DNA of 64,000 bases from the NCBI GenBank assembly GCA_020912385.1, contig CP087216.1:1798001-1862000 (forward strand), in the 5' to 3' direction. The notes beneath the pieces were generated by a model. The model ran no database searches, had not been told where the DNA came from, and worked only from the letters and a program-made list of their open reading frames with translations. The position numbers and the translations under genes were made by a program. This DNA is from Neofusicoccum parvum (lineage: Eukaryota > Ascomycota > Dothideomycetes > Botryosphaeriales > Botryosphaeriaceae). This document shows positions 22,235 through 34,217 of this stretch, piece after piece (the first letter of the stretch is position 1; each line of letters starts with the position of its first letter).

Positions 22235-25200
22235 ATGGGCAAGAACAAGGACATCGAGAAGGGCAGCGACGAGTCGCTTCGCAACAACCACGACGAGTAC
22301 GAAGGCCTGGACGAGTACGCCGCTCTCCAGAAGTTCATCACCACCTACCGCGACCCCAAGGCCGCCCACGAGGAGGGTGAGGGCGAGGGCGAGGGCACCT
22401 TCAAGGCTCCCTGGTACGCGCCGTGGCGGAAGCCCGACGCCACTGCCGATGGCGACCTCACCGTCCCGCCCTCGTGGCTCGAGGCCGACATCCAGACCGG
22501 TATCTCTGAGAGCGATGTCCAGGCCCGCCGCAAGAAGTTCGGCCCCAACGAGATCGTGACGGAGAAGGAGAACCTCTTCCTCAAGTTCCTCGGTTTCTTC
22601 CAGGGCCCCGTCCTCTACAGTAAGTACCATTGGCATGTACCATTTGCCGACCACGTGATCGCTGACAACCCGCGCAGCTATGGAGGTTGCTGTCCTGCTT
22701 GCGGCTGGTCTCCGTAACTGGATCGATTTCGGTGTCATCATTGGTATTCTCGTTCTCAACGCTATCGTCGGTTGGTACCAGGAGAAGCAGGCTGCCGATG
22801 TCGTCGCTTCTCTCAAGGGTGACATTGCCATGCGCTGCAACGTCGTTCGTGATGGCCGCGAGCAGAACATCCTCGCCCGTGAGGTCGTCCCCGGTGACAT
22901 TGTAAGCAATTGCCCTCTCTCTGCCTTTCGCATTGGCGCTAACCCATCGCTAGATCGTCCTCGAGGAAGGCCAGACCGTCCCCGCCGATATCCGCCTGAT
23001 CTGCGACTACACCAGCCCCCAGGACTTCGAGCGCTACAAGGAGCTTCGCGACACCGACAAGTTCAAGGAGGATGACCCTGAGGATGAGGAGAACGCCGAA
23101 GACGAGGCCGACAAGAACCACAAGTTCGGTCAGGCTCTCGTTGCCTGCGATCAGTCCGCCATCACTGGTGAATCTCTCGCTGTCGACAAGTTCATGGGCG
23201 ATGTCTGCTACTACACCACCGGCTGCAAGCGCGGCAAGGCTTACGGTGTCGCTCTCACCTCGGCCAAGCAGTCTTTCGTCGGTCGCACCGCTGCTCTCGT
23301 TTCTGGCGCGAAGGACCAGGGTCACTTCAAGGCCATCATGGACTCCATTGGAACTGCGCTGTTGGTTCTCGTCGTCTTTTTCATTCTCGTCGCCTGGATC
23401 GGTGGTTTCTTCCGCTCGCTCAAGATCGCCACCCCCGAGGACAGCTCCAACAACCTGCTCCACTACGCCCTCATTCTCTTCATCGTCGGTGTCCCCGTCG
23501 GTCTTCCCGTCGTTACCACCACCACTCTCGCCGTCGGTGCCGCCTACCTGGCTGAGCAGAAGGCTATCGTCCAGAAGCTCACTGCCATTGAGTCCCTCGC
23601 TGGTGTCGACGTCCTCTGCTCTGACAAGACCGGTACTCTCACTGCCAACCAGCTCTCTCTCCGTGAGCCCTACGTTGCTGAGGGCCAGGATGTCAACTGG
23701 ATGATGGCCTGCGCTGCTCTCGCTTCTTCCCACAACATCAAGTCGCTCGACCCCATTGACAAGGTCACCATTCTCTCTCTCAAGCGCTACCCCAAGGCTC
23801 GTGAGATCCTTCAGCAGCCCTGGAGGACTGAGAAGTTCACTCCCTTCGACCCTGTCTCCAAGCGTATCACCACCGTCTGCCACCTTAACGGTGACAAGTA
23901 CATCTGCGCCAAGGGTGCCCCCAAGGCCATTGTCAATCTCGCCAACTGCTCCAAGGAGGTCGCCGACCTGTACCGTGACAAGGCTACCGAGTTCGCTCGC
24001 CGTGGTTTCCGCTCGCTCGGTGTCGCTTACCAGAAGAACGACGGTGACTGGATCCTTCTCGGTCTGCTCTCTATGTTCGACCCTCCCCGTGAGGACACTG
24101 CCCAGACCATCCTCGAGGCCCAGAACCTTGGTGTCCCCGTCAAGATGCTTACTGGTGACGCTATTGCCATCGCTAAGGAGACTTGCAAGATGCTTGCCCT
24201 CGGCACCAAGGTTTACAACTCTGAGAAGCTCATCCACGGCGGTCTGACCGGCACCACTGCCTACGACCTTGTTGAGCGCGCCGACGGTTTCGCTGAGGTC
24301 TTCCCCGAGCACAAGTACCAGGTCGTCGAGATGCTTCAGCAGCGTGGTCACTTGACTGCCATGACTGGTGACGGTGTCAACGATGCTCCCTCTCTCAAGA
24401 AGGCTGACTGCGGTATTGCTGTCGAGGGTTCCACTGAGGCTGCCCAGGCTGCTGCTGATATCGTCTTCCTTGCTCCCGGTCTTTCCACCATCGTCCTGGC
24501 CATCAAGACTTCTCGCCAGATCTTCAACCGCATGAAGGCTTACATCCAGTACCGTATTGCGCTTTGCTTGCATCTCGAGATCTACCTCGTCAGCTCCATG
24601 ATCATCATCAACGAGACCATCCGCTCCGAGCTCATCGTCTTCATCGCCCTCTTCGCTGATTTGGCCACCGTCGCCGTCGCCTACGACAACGCTTACTCCG
24701 ATGAGCGCCCTGTCGAGTGGCAGCTGCCCAAGATCTGGATCATCTCCGTTGTCCTCGGTGTCTTGCTTGCTATTGGCACCTGGATTGTCCGCGGCGCCCT
24801 TTTCCTCGAGACTGGCGGTCTTGTCCAGAACTTCGGTTCCGTCCAGGAGATCCTCTTCCTCGAAGTCTCGCTCACTGAGAACTGGCTCATCTTCGTCACC
24901 CGTGGCGGTAAGACCTGGCCCTCGTGGCAGCTCGTCTTCGCCATTCTTGGTGTTGATGCCCTCGCGACCATCTTCTGTATCTTCGGCTGGCTCTCGGGTG
25001 ACCCTCAGCCCACCTCGCCTCCCTCTAAGTTCGTCGAGCGCGAGGATGGCTGGACCGACGTTGTCACCGTTGTCGTCGTCTGGTGCTACTCCATTGGTGT
25101 CACCATCATCATTGCCATCGTCTACTTCATGCTCAACCGCGTTCCCTTCCTCGCCGACCTCGGCCGCAAGGACCGTGGCTACAAGGATGAGCGCATTGAG

Positions 25201-25308
25201 AACATCATCAGCCGTCTGTCCAAGCTTGCTCTTGAGCACGAGACCGACCCTGATGGACGTGGCAGGTACACCATCGTCACCAAGGCGGCCGAGGAGGAGG
25301 AGGACTAG
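22235..25308 (+). CDS. Plasma-membrane H+-transporting ATPase (P3A type)
   Basis: Proton pump that energises the plasma membrane; 987 residues from exons 22235-22619, 22678-22901 and 22954-25308. The actuator-domain motif TGES starts at residue 274, the phosphorylation motif DKTGT at 427, and the hinge TGDGVNDAP at about 674. Ten membrane segments are recognisable, including IVGVPVGLPVVTTTTLAVG in M4. Codon use is strongly C-ending, as expected of a highly expressed gene. Two features depart from yeast Pma1. An acidic insert lies between VPADIRLICD and the TGES loop (about residues 230-255). The tail after M10 keeps only a weak match to the autoinhibitory R-domain (IENIISRLSKLALEHE) and ends in a different acidic extension, AAEEEED. 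It is therefore probably the second fungal pump type rather than the canonical Pma1 orthologue; the gene symbol is left open. Confidence 0.95.
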
Positions 25309-27140
25309 ATGTCTTTCGCTCCTCAGCACGCTCTTGCGTGATCCGGTCCTTATCCATTGATCAAGGACGCAGGAGTTGGATGAGTTATGGTGTTGATTAG
25401 AATTTCCTTATTTTATGCCTCGCTAGTATAGAGACCCCATAGACCTAATATCAATCTGAGGTAATCAGTTCAACTATTGTCTTCTATTGTTGCTTGTGTT
25501 TACTACTTTGCTGTCCTTGATTGCTACTTCTGCCACAGGTCTCCGATCGAGCACGTCCTCCCACCTCGGCGCACTGGCTCCAGCAGGCCCGACTTTAGCC
25601 GACTGACTAGCCAATGCGACCTTGTCATGGCTTCTGCATCACGAGGGCCTGGGCAAAGCCTCTCACCTTCTTCTCACGACACGGTCCACACGCAGAGGCC
25701 AGGCGCGCCCCATCAGCGATTCCCCTGACTACACCGTCTTGAGCGCGCCAGACGCAACACACGACACGGAGCAAAGTCTGTCGGCACCAGCGCCTTCGCC
25801 GCTCGCATTATCCACAAGCACTCTAGACCGACGATACGCGCAGGTCGCAATTTCACCGCCCATGGGGGATAAATAATACGAGTGGTACTATCGGCTCGGC
25901 TGATAGCGCGCACAGGACCAAGGACGGACAAGAGCAGAGCACAGTCGCCAGCGGCCCCCATCAGCTGACGAGCTCAGACCAATTGGCAACGCAATTCGCC
26001 CATTCGCCCAGCGAGCAAGGGAGGAAGGAGAAGAAAAAAAAAAGCTACACACGGCGCGGGCGCTGGGATGTGGGAACGGGGGGCGCGCGCCAACAAAATC
26101 GACGGACGGACTCTCGGACGCTGCCGCTGGGGCTGAGAATTTCAGCTTTTCATTTCCGCTTGGCGAACGGCGCGGAGGCACCGCGACAGGCAGCGCAATC
26201 CTCGCAGCAAATTGCCTGTGGGCATTCCCCGATCGGGAAGTGCACGAAAAACCTGTTTCGACGATGCCGGAGGGCACCCCAGAGTGCTAGCGCAAGGGTT
26301 TTCATTTTTTTTTATTTTTCTAGCTGCGCCGGGAGGCCTCGTTGGTTTTCTCGTCGGCCGTGTTCCTTGCCACGATGCGACGCGAACACGCAGATGGCGT
26401 TGGCGGGCGAGTCAGCGCCGTGGGGCGTCGCGGTGGGCGTGCGGTCATGGTGCCATGGGGGGCAGGATGCGGGATGATTGGCTTGTTGGGATGGCAAGAG
26501 ACGGCGCCGTTGGCGGGGGGCGGGCAGGAATCGAAGAGCGTGGTGAGTTGAGGGCGCACGCATCGGCTCGATGGGGGACGGCGTTCGTTCCGGCGGCGCA
26601 GGCTCGCGTGCGGGAATGAGACGACGGTCAAGACATCACACACCTGGCTGCCTGGTCTCCGGCCGGCCGGCGAGGTGGTGATACGCGACGCTGCGGCATT
26701 GGTCTCCATTGAGACAAGCAAGAGATTGTGAGATTGCAAATATTCGGGCTGCCTTGATGCCTTAGTGCCCGCCGCGGTCGGGTGTGCCGAGCGGCGCTCT
26801 TAGCACCGCGATACCCGACTATATCGCAGCGATTGAGTTTTTCTGACGCACAAGCGCGGGCGCTCCTGGTGTTGCTCCTGTCCCCGGAGCGGGAGCGGGC
26901 TGGGGACGGGTTGGTTTCAGCGTGCGTGCGGCTGGCTGGAGGCTCACTCGCTCACCTTGTTGCAAGCAGGCGTCAGCGGCAGCAGCGCAAACGCCCAGGC
27001 TGCTGGGGCAACCGTCGAGACATCGCGCAAGCTGTGCGACCTCCTGCCTCGCCCTGCCGCGCCCTTTCCTCGCTGCGACGGCTGTGGTGCTGATGTGCCG
27101 GCGCACATCGTCACCGCGGCGGGCGGCCCAGCGCGCATCA

Positions 27141-27212
27141 CGGCGTATCACGGCGTATCATGGCCGTTCTGGAAGCGCCCACCGGCCGGCTGCCCTGCCC
27201 TGCCCTGCCCTT
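27141..27212. repeat. Short tandem repeats
   Basis: A 10-base unit CGGCGTATCA occurs twice in tandem at 27141-27160. At 27191-27210 the five-base unit TGCCC is repeated four times. Both lie inside the GC-rich non-coding block. Confidence 0.7.
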
Positions 27213-28405
27213 GCCCCCATCTCCAGCAATCAACCTCCCATCCCCCGAGGTCCCCCGTGCCCACCCCCAGTGGTCCGCGCCGCGCCGCAAGAAGAACGCC
27301 GCAGCGGCTGGAAATCCCGCTCGGCGACGGGGCAGCCAGCCCTGCTCGCCTCGCCGCCGGCAGCGAGGCAGCAGCCCTGCACGTCCCAGGCCGCCGTGAC
27401 GTCACGGTGGAGCAGACGGATGGGCGACAGGACCGAATACGCCCACGCGCCCACGCTCACGCACGCCTGCGCCTGTGGACGCGACGCACGCCCTGCGCCG
27501 GCCAGAAGGCTCGTGGAGCCCGCCGCCCCGGCACCAACCACCAGCACATCACCACGTCGCCGTGTCGTCGCCATCGTGATTCCCGGCCGGGACGCGCAGG
27601 CGGTGCCGCAGCTCCCAATTCACATCCCCACAAATCGCGGTGGCAAGCCCTTTGGGGCGTGGGCAATTGGCGTTGGCATTGGCATTACATGAATTGAATC
27701 AATTGCAGAACCGGAGAGCCTCTGGGCGCGCGATACCCCGTCATCTGTCTATGTTTAATCAACGAGTCCCTTTAAGTGCCACGGCTGTCTGCGCCGAAAC
27801 GATGCAGGTGTCCCGAGCCAATAGCGCAGCGATCCGTCGAATGGTCGAGAGCCCACATCTCAACCCACATCCACCGCCTTCCCCCACTTTCGCACTGCGG
27901 ATTCCCCATCTTCTTTCCCTTCGCTCCCCCTTCCTGCCCTTCCCCGGGCCCGACGTTTTCGCGAAGGGCAGGCCCGAGGCATCGCCAGCTCCCATCCACC
28001 AACTGTCCCGTGCCTCCCGCCAGGCACCTCGAGCACCGCGTTTTTTTTTCTTCTTTCCTTTTTTTCCCCACGCTCGGCGACGGCGTTGCTCGATTCTCCA
28101 CATGGTCGAGAGGGACGACGCGTTGGTGCTCTGTGTGCAAGCAAGCTCCTCGCGTTCCCCACACCGGCGGCGCTGCCGCTCTTTTGCTCCGATAAGTACC
28201 CCTTAGCAGACCGTGATGCCTGACCCGGCCGCTCTCTCCCCTTCTCTCCTGTCTCCTGCGTGAACCGTGTGTCCGCCACCAGCTCCACCCCACCACGCTG
28301 CAGCAGAGGCGCTTTGACGATGAAAGAGCGCGCGGGCGCCCGTCGAGCCTCTGCGCGCGTGGGGCTGATACGGGCGAGGCTCTTCGGCGCGAAAGAGAGG
28401 AAGGG

Positions 28406-28421
28406 AAAAAAAAAAAAAAAA
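28406..28421 (+). repeat. A16 homopolymer
   Basis: Sixteen consecutive A in GC-rich sequence, near several T runs between 28042 and 28070. Confidence 0.85.
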
Positions 28422-29140
28422 GCACGGATGCTGCAAGAGAAGCCAGATTTCCGTTCGTCACTCTTCCCCTCGTCAGGAACGCGGAGGGCGGTGGAGGGCG
28501 CGGTGGAGGCGGCCTTAGCTGCTGCTTGCTGCTCGCTGCGCATGGACCGCGGGTTCGTGGCGGAGTGGAGTGGAGGGAACGCGCGCAGAGCCTCCTGAGC
28601 TTGACCGCTGCTCAATTCCCACCCTCTCCCCCCACCGCCGCGGATGCCGTGCCGCCCACGGCTGCCCGCCGATGCAGTTAGGTTGCGTGGTTGGGGGGGT
28701 CGGCCTGACCGACGGAGCGTGCCTCGCGCTGGCCGGACTGGCCCGTCAGGCTTCACCGAACATTCGGGTCCAGAGGGGCTTACGAATGCGATGGTGTGGT
28801 GCTGCGCGTGCGTTGGGCGGGCGGCGCGGACGCGGGTGTAGGTCGGAGGGTTGGGGCGGTGCCCTTTCTCCGCGGTGGACGTGCGATGGCTCCACTGAGG
28901 TTGGTGGCGGAGAGGGCGGAGGAGGGAGTTGGAGAGGATGAAAGGAGTTTCGGAGTTGGGAGCGGAGGTTGGGGAGAAGACGCGGAGCGTGGGTGCTACT
29001 CCTGCTTTCGTCAATCAGATGAACGCTGCACCGGCTTTGAAACTTGAGGATGCTACGTGTGCTGAATTAGGTGATGTGTAGATTGAGCACCCATTCAAGG
29101 TTCATCAGTGGGTGTCTGAGGGGCTTCTTCCCCTCCGCTC

Positions 29141-29546
29141 TTGATGTTGAAGTCCTATAAAAACAAATATTGTAGAGCTATTTTGGACCGTCTTTCAGTT
29201 ATGATAGACAGAGAAGTTCAAAGCACAAGTGAAGGCTCATTCCTGTTCGTGCTGAATGGAAAGGAGACACGGATTGAATGTTCAAGTTCCAAAGTGTCTC
29301 TATCTTTCGATCTTCCATACATTCAAAAGAGGAGTTTATTCAGTTCAATGCCCAATTTATGTCTATCAATCGATCTTCTCAAAGGCGCCGGACTTCTTCC
29401 CCTTGTTTTGAAAAGTCTCTTCCCGTCTATCGTCTATCAAACCATGATTATTGCATCTCTTCAACGATATAGCCATTGCCTGTTGACACAAGCCTAATCC
29501 TACCTACACCCCATGTATCTTGAATCACAAAGTATTCCCCATTTAG
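29141..29546. other. AT-rich intergenic segment
   Basis: The base composition changes abruptly to AT-rich near 29040, the start of the accessory-looking region. A plus-strand open frame (29141-29497) is present but shows no family features. Nothing else is seen. Confidence 0.4.
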
Positions 29547-30290
29547 CTAATAGAAAGTAATCGGGAACCAAGGAACTACTTCGAAGTATCCTCCTCCATC
29601 TGGACTCGCATCACTGGAAGAGATAATTCTCATTTCACGAAGCCACACCATTTTACGTGACACCTTCACCACCGTAAACTCGCCAGCTCTACACGTTTGC
29701 ATACGAATAAACTTGGAGTGTGTTTCACAGTAGCTTTCTGGATCATATAAGCTCGAACCCTGGCCTAAAGAGACGATACGTAGCCTGCTCACATACTTTT
29801 GAAGGGCATGGGGGAAAGAATTAGCATCTCCTCCTACTCCGAAATGTGTTTTCTCTCGTCCTGAGTGTAGGCCTCGGACAAATACTTCCGAACCCGAGCT
29901 TTCACGCTCACATAAGTGTTTGAAGGCTCCTCCAGTTTCAATCTCAGCTCGCTGAGGTGTTTTGTGAGCGTGATGATACGCTCACTCGATGATGAGCAAA
30001 CCTTCTTCCAAATCAAGAGGTCCGCGTCCTTTATCTCGGTTGCTGGAAGATGTTCAAACGTTGATTCGATGTGCAGGATCAGCGGTAGCATGACTTGAAC
30101 TTCTTCAGCAGCGCTGTGACATCTTTGGGAGTATCTTTCACGGAGGAGGGAAGTTCTCTGGTGGTCTGGACGTCCTGGGGAAATGCATTGGGGAGTGCTG
30201 CCAGAGTCGGAAATGTTCCGAGCAAGGAGACATGGTTTCCCTTGGTCGTGGGGATGCAGCGGGTGCGAGGATGGCGTGTGAATCAAAGGT
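29547..30290 (-). pseudogene. Possible decayed or multi-exon gene of unknown family
   Basis: Three protein-like stretches follow each other on the minus strand in different frames. The first (about 30240-30080) reads GTFPTLAALPNAFPQDVQTT through LLKKFKSCYR and ends at a TGA at 30079-30081. The second (to about 29850) contains LPLILHIESTFEHLPATEI and an amphipathic, probably helical stretch TLTKHLSELRLKLEE. The third (29792-29547) contains VSRLRIVSLGQGSSLYDPES and ends VVPWFPITFY. The last change of frame could be an intron (GTGAGC..TAG about 80 bp); the first has no obvious splice sites. A TATATAT box lies just upstream near 30290. I do not recognise the family. It is either a broken gene or one whose introns I cannot place. 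Confidence 0.4.
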
Positions 30291-30683
30291 CATATATACC
30301 CTATAGCTTTGGATAAACAACAATGATGAAGTAAGCAGCTGCGCAGGGCTACGGAAGCCCAGAGATGTGCCGCACTGTCAGCCTCACGTTGGGAGGATCA
30401 GGGTAATCTGGCACAATGAACACTATCCGATCATGACAGAGTGACCCACCTCAGGCTCTGACTTGCCATCTGCCCGTGCAGATTTGATAAAAACGGTCAG
30501 AATGATAAACTCTCTTTATGAAATGCTATATAGGTGTGATATACAACTTTTCTCCACAATTTCGTTGAGCCTGCATGCGGGTCGGCTCAGTTCTCTCCAT
30601 CGGCAATCAAATAAATGGCTTTGCCGACCCTGAATTGAGATCTCTCAAATTTCTCACTCATTGTCTCTTTGCACATCGGTTAG

Positions 30684-31690
30684 TTATTGGGTCTCTAGTG
30701 TATATTTGCTATACACGCGGACGCAATAAGATTGTTCAGCCGCTGTCCGTAAGCCTGACGAATGCAACTCCGCGCCGCGTTCCAACACCATCGTATCGTT
30801 CGGACACATCAACAAATGGCACATATAGCAGATGATGGCACCAATCCTGAAACCCTCGCTTTTTCTTGTGGCGTTGGGGGCTTCCGGCGGCCACCAGTGC
30901 ACGCCGCCGGAGGTGTTTGCGGTGCAGGGGCGGTGGAGGAGTTCGGTTTCGGCCGGGCGGGAGGTGGACTACTCTGTAGGGGATGTGAGATTGTATATAT
31001 TTTCAGACTGGAGAAGGCTTGATAGGACAGAGGAAAGGGATGTGGATGGAGATGAGGAAGGGAGTCATTGGTTGCAAGGAGATAAGTGACGTGAGAGGAT
31101 TTCTTACCAAAATCTCCGAGTATAGTAACAAGATCTGCGGGTGCACTGTCGCCATTACAAAGGGATGTATTGTCGGACTTCATATCTCGGTGAATGATGG
31201 TGTTTCAACCGTTGACTCTTGCAGCATCGGATGTCCAAATTCTGTGGTGGCTGTAGGTGTGAGCGGTGGAGATATTGGAGAAGACGCCCCGTGGGCCCAT
31301 ACAATGGCACAACTGATTTGTGAATTTGAACAGCTGCGTCTTTAGCAGGAAAGCCAGTATTCTGCTGTATTCCAGAATATCCATAAAGACCAGTGTGAAC
31401 ACGAGATAGGAGTACACACTTACTCCACGACGTAATCTGTCAAGGTCTTCTTGTCGCAGTAACCGATATGTACACTTGCTAGCATTGTTGACGTATTCCA
31501 AAGCAGCCCAGCTTGTTGATGGCGTTGTAGTGGTTGAGGAAGCGGAGTGTGCGGTATTCTCTACCGATGCAGTTGACCTGCAATGCCCTTCTCCACCTTT
31601 TCTCGATGTAACGGGTTCCGTTTCTTTCCTGTCTGACAAGGAAGAATCCGCCACTTTAAGGGTTTGGCCTCCGAAATCTGCGGATTGTTT
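30684..31690 (-). pseudogene. Decayed protein kinase gene
   Basis: Kinase motifs occur in the correct order on the minus strand but cannot be joined into one frame. Glycine-loop/VAIK-like region: GGFFLVRQERNG, then YIEKRWRRALQV (about 31650-31580), preceded in frame by TAA at 31656-31658. Then EYRTLRFLNHYN (about 31556-31520). The hinge VHIGYCDKKTLTDYV (about 31465-31425) is in another frame and ends at a good donor GTAAGT (31418-31423). The catalytic loop IIHRDMKSDN (about 31199-31170) is directly preceded by TGA at 31205-31207. DFG lies at 31106-31114 with a GTAAG donor. The PPE motif of VHWWPPEAPN is at 30882-30890, followed by SEGFRIGAIICYMC (helix F); a TAG at 30969-30971 interrupts this exon. 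The introns look real, so this is a former spliced gene and not a processed copy. Function is lost unless splicing is very unusual. Confidence 0.7.
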
Positions 31691-32893
31691 TGCAATTTGG
31701 TGTTAGCTATTTTCTCAATATCTCGTGCTCGATATGTAGGAGTTGTTTGAGTTGATAGAGGAGCCAAGAGCAAAGAGGCCTGAGGAGAATGGAATGGGAG
31801 AGATAGAACCGCCCTCTTGTGCCGGAAATAACACTAAATTTTTTGAATTTGAAGAGTATGAAGAGATTCCTATGGCTCCGGCTCGACGTAGCCTCATACT
31901 CCTTGACTTCTGCGAAGCTCATCGGAGCTTTGCTCAGCAGACTCTTACTTACCATTCTTACAAACTTCGTGCCGTCTCAGCAATTTTTCCCGCACTGTAC
32001 GGAGAAGACCACCTCCATGGCCTACCCTTACAGCGCCTTTATATCGCCATGCTTTGGGGACCAGGTTACTACAGCAAAGCCCAGGACAATTGGACAGAAT
32101 AGGAGCGATCAGGGGTTGCCTCGTTCCTTAGTTGGTCATTGGGTTCATTCTCTCCTGGCTGTTCTACAATGATGAGTTTTTTCGACCGCGATTTCTTTAA
32201 AGGCCATATCGCGTTGTGGGAATTCTTGCCAGAAAGGGGTCTCCAACCGATGTTTGCAGTTGGCGGCAACTTCGAACCGGACAAGCTCAATGAGCTTAGC
32301 TCATGCTGCATGCCCGCAGTCAATCCTTGTACATTGCTAGTATTCCTCGGTCCGGGAACGGGAAATGGTGCACAATTGTCGTGGACGGCTCTGCGTTATC
32401 AAACTTTGCCGCCTGACGCAAGAGTCTCTCCAAATGTAGCCAAATGATGCAACGATGAAGCGCCTAACAAGCGCTGATTTAGGTATGAGTACTTTTGGTG
32501 CTGGTTGATGGGGGTGAGAGCGGAGTAGTGAGGAAGGGTGGGATCGGGAAGGTGTTGCTGAAGAGGTGGATACTGGCGGAGCCGGAGTGGGGGGTTCGTG
32601 GTGTTGGAGTAGGCGGAGATTAGGGACTGCTTTCCGTTCACGCGGTCAACTGATGGTCATGGTCCTCGTGCTCCCGGGCTTTGTAGTAAGTAGCAATGTT
32701 GCTTTTTTGTTATTACTAACGGTCAGCACCGCATGAAATCTCGCGATGGCCGACTGTATTTCCTTTTGATAGATCCAAAATCCCCGCCTACTCCGCCAAA
32801 CCTGCTTACTCGTGCCTCCAGGGGTACGGGCGCTGGTTGGCCTCGTTCGAACCTGCAATGACGCTAGATTTAGCTCTAGTATATCTTTTGGGG
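31691..32893. other. AT-rich region with open frames but no recognised gene
   Basis: It lies between the kinase remnant and the SurE gene. Plus-strand frames at 31743-32102 and 32139-32447 and minus-strand frames at 32069-32323, 32399-32641 and 32646-32897 are protein-like in places, but none has a recognisable domain. They may be further decayed exons upstream of the kinase. Confidence 0.35.
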
Positions 32894-34128
32894 TCATGGT
32901 TTTAACTTACGGGCGCCCCTCTTCTTCAACCCCTTCTCCTCCTGCACCAGCGGCGCCAGCTTCTTCTGCACGCTCGTCGCGTTCTTGCCAATCGGTGCGT
33001 CGTAGTCGACGGTGAAGACACTGACGGCGCTGCGGCAGCCGCTCTCAACCACTTCAGTCTCGCCGGGCAGGCTGCAGTCGCCGTTAATGCAGATGTTAAC
33101 GCCGTCGCCGACGATGTCGCCGTAGCGGAAGAGCTTAGTGGTCTCGTTGTAGACGGCAATATCGGTGAGGGCGCCACCAGTCAAGCGGGTCAGAATGAAC
33201 GGCGGGTCGACGCAGGAATCGTTGGTGAAAGAGGTGATGGTGGGGAAGTTCACGCTGTTCTGCCGTCAGTCCACGCCGCCCTTACTAATTTCCGCACCTC
33301 TCCCGTTCGCGCCTCCCTCCGCCCCGTCACCCTCCAGAGTAAGGCAGCGGGAGACACCGGGGACCGTCGAATTAGAACAAAAGGGTATTCCACGTACTTA
33401 ATTCCGTACCCCAGCGGCAAGATCCTCTCCCCCTTCGGCGTCGCCTTGACCAGCTGCTGCACCAGCTTCACCGTCAGCTCGGCGTGCACGGTCGCCGGGT
33501 CGGGGTAGCCGCTCGCGGTGGTCGCGTTGATCCACTCGTAGCTGCGCTGGCCGCCGACGCTGCTCGCCGACAGGGCGATGGCCGGCACGCCGCGGCCGAC
33601 GGCGGCGTAGGTGGCGCCCATGGTGCCCGACAGCGTGTACAGGAACGACCCCAGGTTCTGGCCGACGTTTGGGCCCGACACGAGCAGGTCCGGGGCGGTC
33701 ACGTTGGGCCAGACGCGCGGCATCACGAAGTCGAGGTTGACGAAGGTGCAGGCGGCCGGCGTGCCGTTGTAGTACCAGATGTGGTCGTCGAGCGGGTCCG
33801 GGCCCAGCGCGGGGGCGCCGGCGAGCACGGAGTTGAACTCGCCGTTGGCGGTCAGGTTGGCGGAGGTGGAGAAGACGGCCTGCGGGGGTTAGTCGGGGTT
33901 GGAGGAGGTTCTGGGGGGAGAGCGACGCACCCTGCCGCCCTGGCCCGAGTTGTCGACGACGGGGGCGACCATGAGCACGTCGTGCCCAGCCTCTTTGAGC
34001 AGGCGGTACGTCTCCCGGATGTTGGCGCTGGCCCAGCCGTCGTCGTTGTTCAGCAGGATGTGCAGGGCCTGCGCGGCGGGCGAGCAGGACAGGGCTGCCA
34101 GCGCGGCGGAGGCGAGCGAGAAGCGCAT
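32894..34128 (-). CDS. Secreted SurE-type acid phosphatase / 5'(3')-nucleotidase
   Basis: 346 residues from exons 33931-34128, 33398-33879 and 32894-33254. The start at 34128 gives a clean signal peptide, MRFSLASAALAALS with cleavage near AQA; an upstream ATG at 34149 would add seven residues. The mature protein begins LHILLNNDDGW, the SurE metal-binding start (N/DD residues), followed by NIRETYRLLKEAGHDVLMVAP and NSGQGG. VSGPNVGQNLG (about residues 122-132) is the second conserved block, then GRGVPAIALSAS. SurE enzymes dephosphorylate nucleoside monophosphates or other phosphoesters with a divalent metal; the fungal secreted forms are annotated as acid phosphatases. The C-terminal third is fungus-specific, with cysteines, and ends in a basic tail; a possible further intron at a GTAAGT near the stop could change the last few residues. 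Confidence 0.88.
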
Positions 34129-34207
34129 CTTGGGCTGGAACCACGGCAATTGGCACAGGAGAGAGGAGAGCGAGCGGCTGAGAGGCGGAGGAAAAGAAAA
34201 GGCGTCG

Positions 34208-34217
34208 ATTTATATAG
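34208..34217 (-). promoter_or_regulatory. TATA box of the SurE gene
   Basis: Minus strand reads CTATATAAAT about 80 bp before the ATG at 34128, a typical distance for a fungal core promoter. Confidence 0.6.

Larger units (their letters stand above)
25309..29140. other. Long GC-rich non-coding block downstream of the proton pump
   Basis: The first 200 bp are AT-rich 3' flank. From 25550 to about 29000 the sequence is mostly GC-rich, with homopurine and homopyrimidine tracts (A runs at 26033-26043, T runs at 26305-26320 and 28042-28070, A16 at 28406-28421). Frames up to 384 codons exist on the minus strand (27860-29014) but read as low-complexity Arg/Pro/Ser/Phe and contain the poly-T tracts; no domain is visible. 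No gene is supported. Confidence 0.5.

Noticed and set aside
22939..25329. A 796-codon open frame on the strand opposite the proton pump
   Set aside because: The pump uses almost only C-ending codons, which removes stops from the complementary frame. The translation is Leu/Val/Asp/Glu-rich without domains; the pump itself has every catalytic motif.
27860..29014. A 384-codon minus-strand frame
   Set aside because: It runs through homopolymer tracts (encoding runs of Phe and Lys), has no domain, and several overlapping frames of similar length occur in the same GC-rich block.
29740..29765. A GGTTCGAGC word like a tRNA B-box on the minus strand
   Set aside because: No matching A-box, acceptor stem or cloverleaf could be drawn around it.
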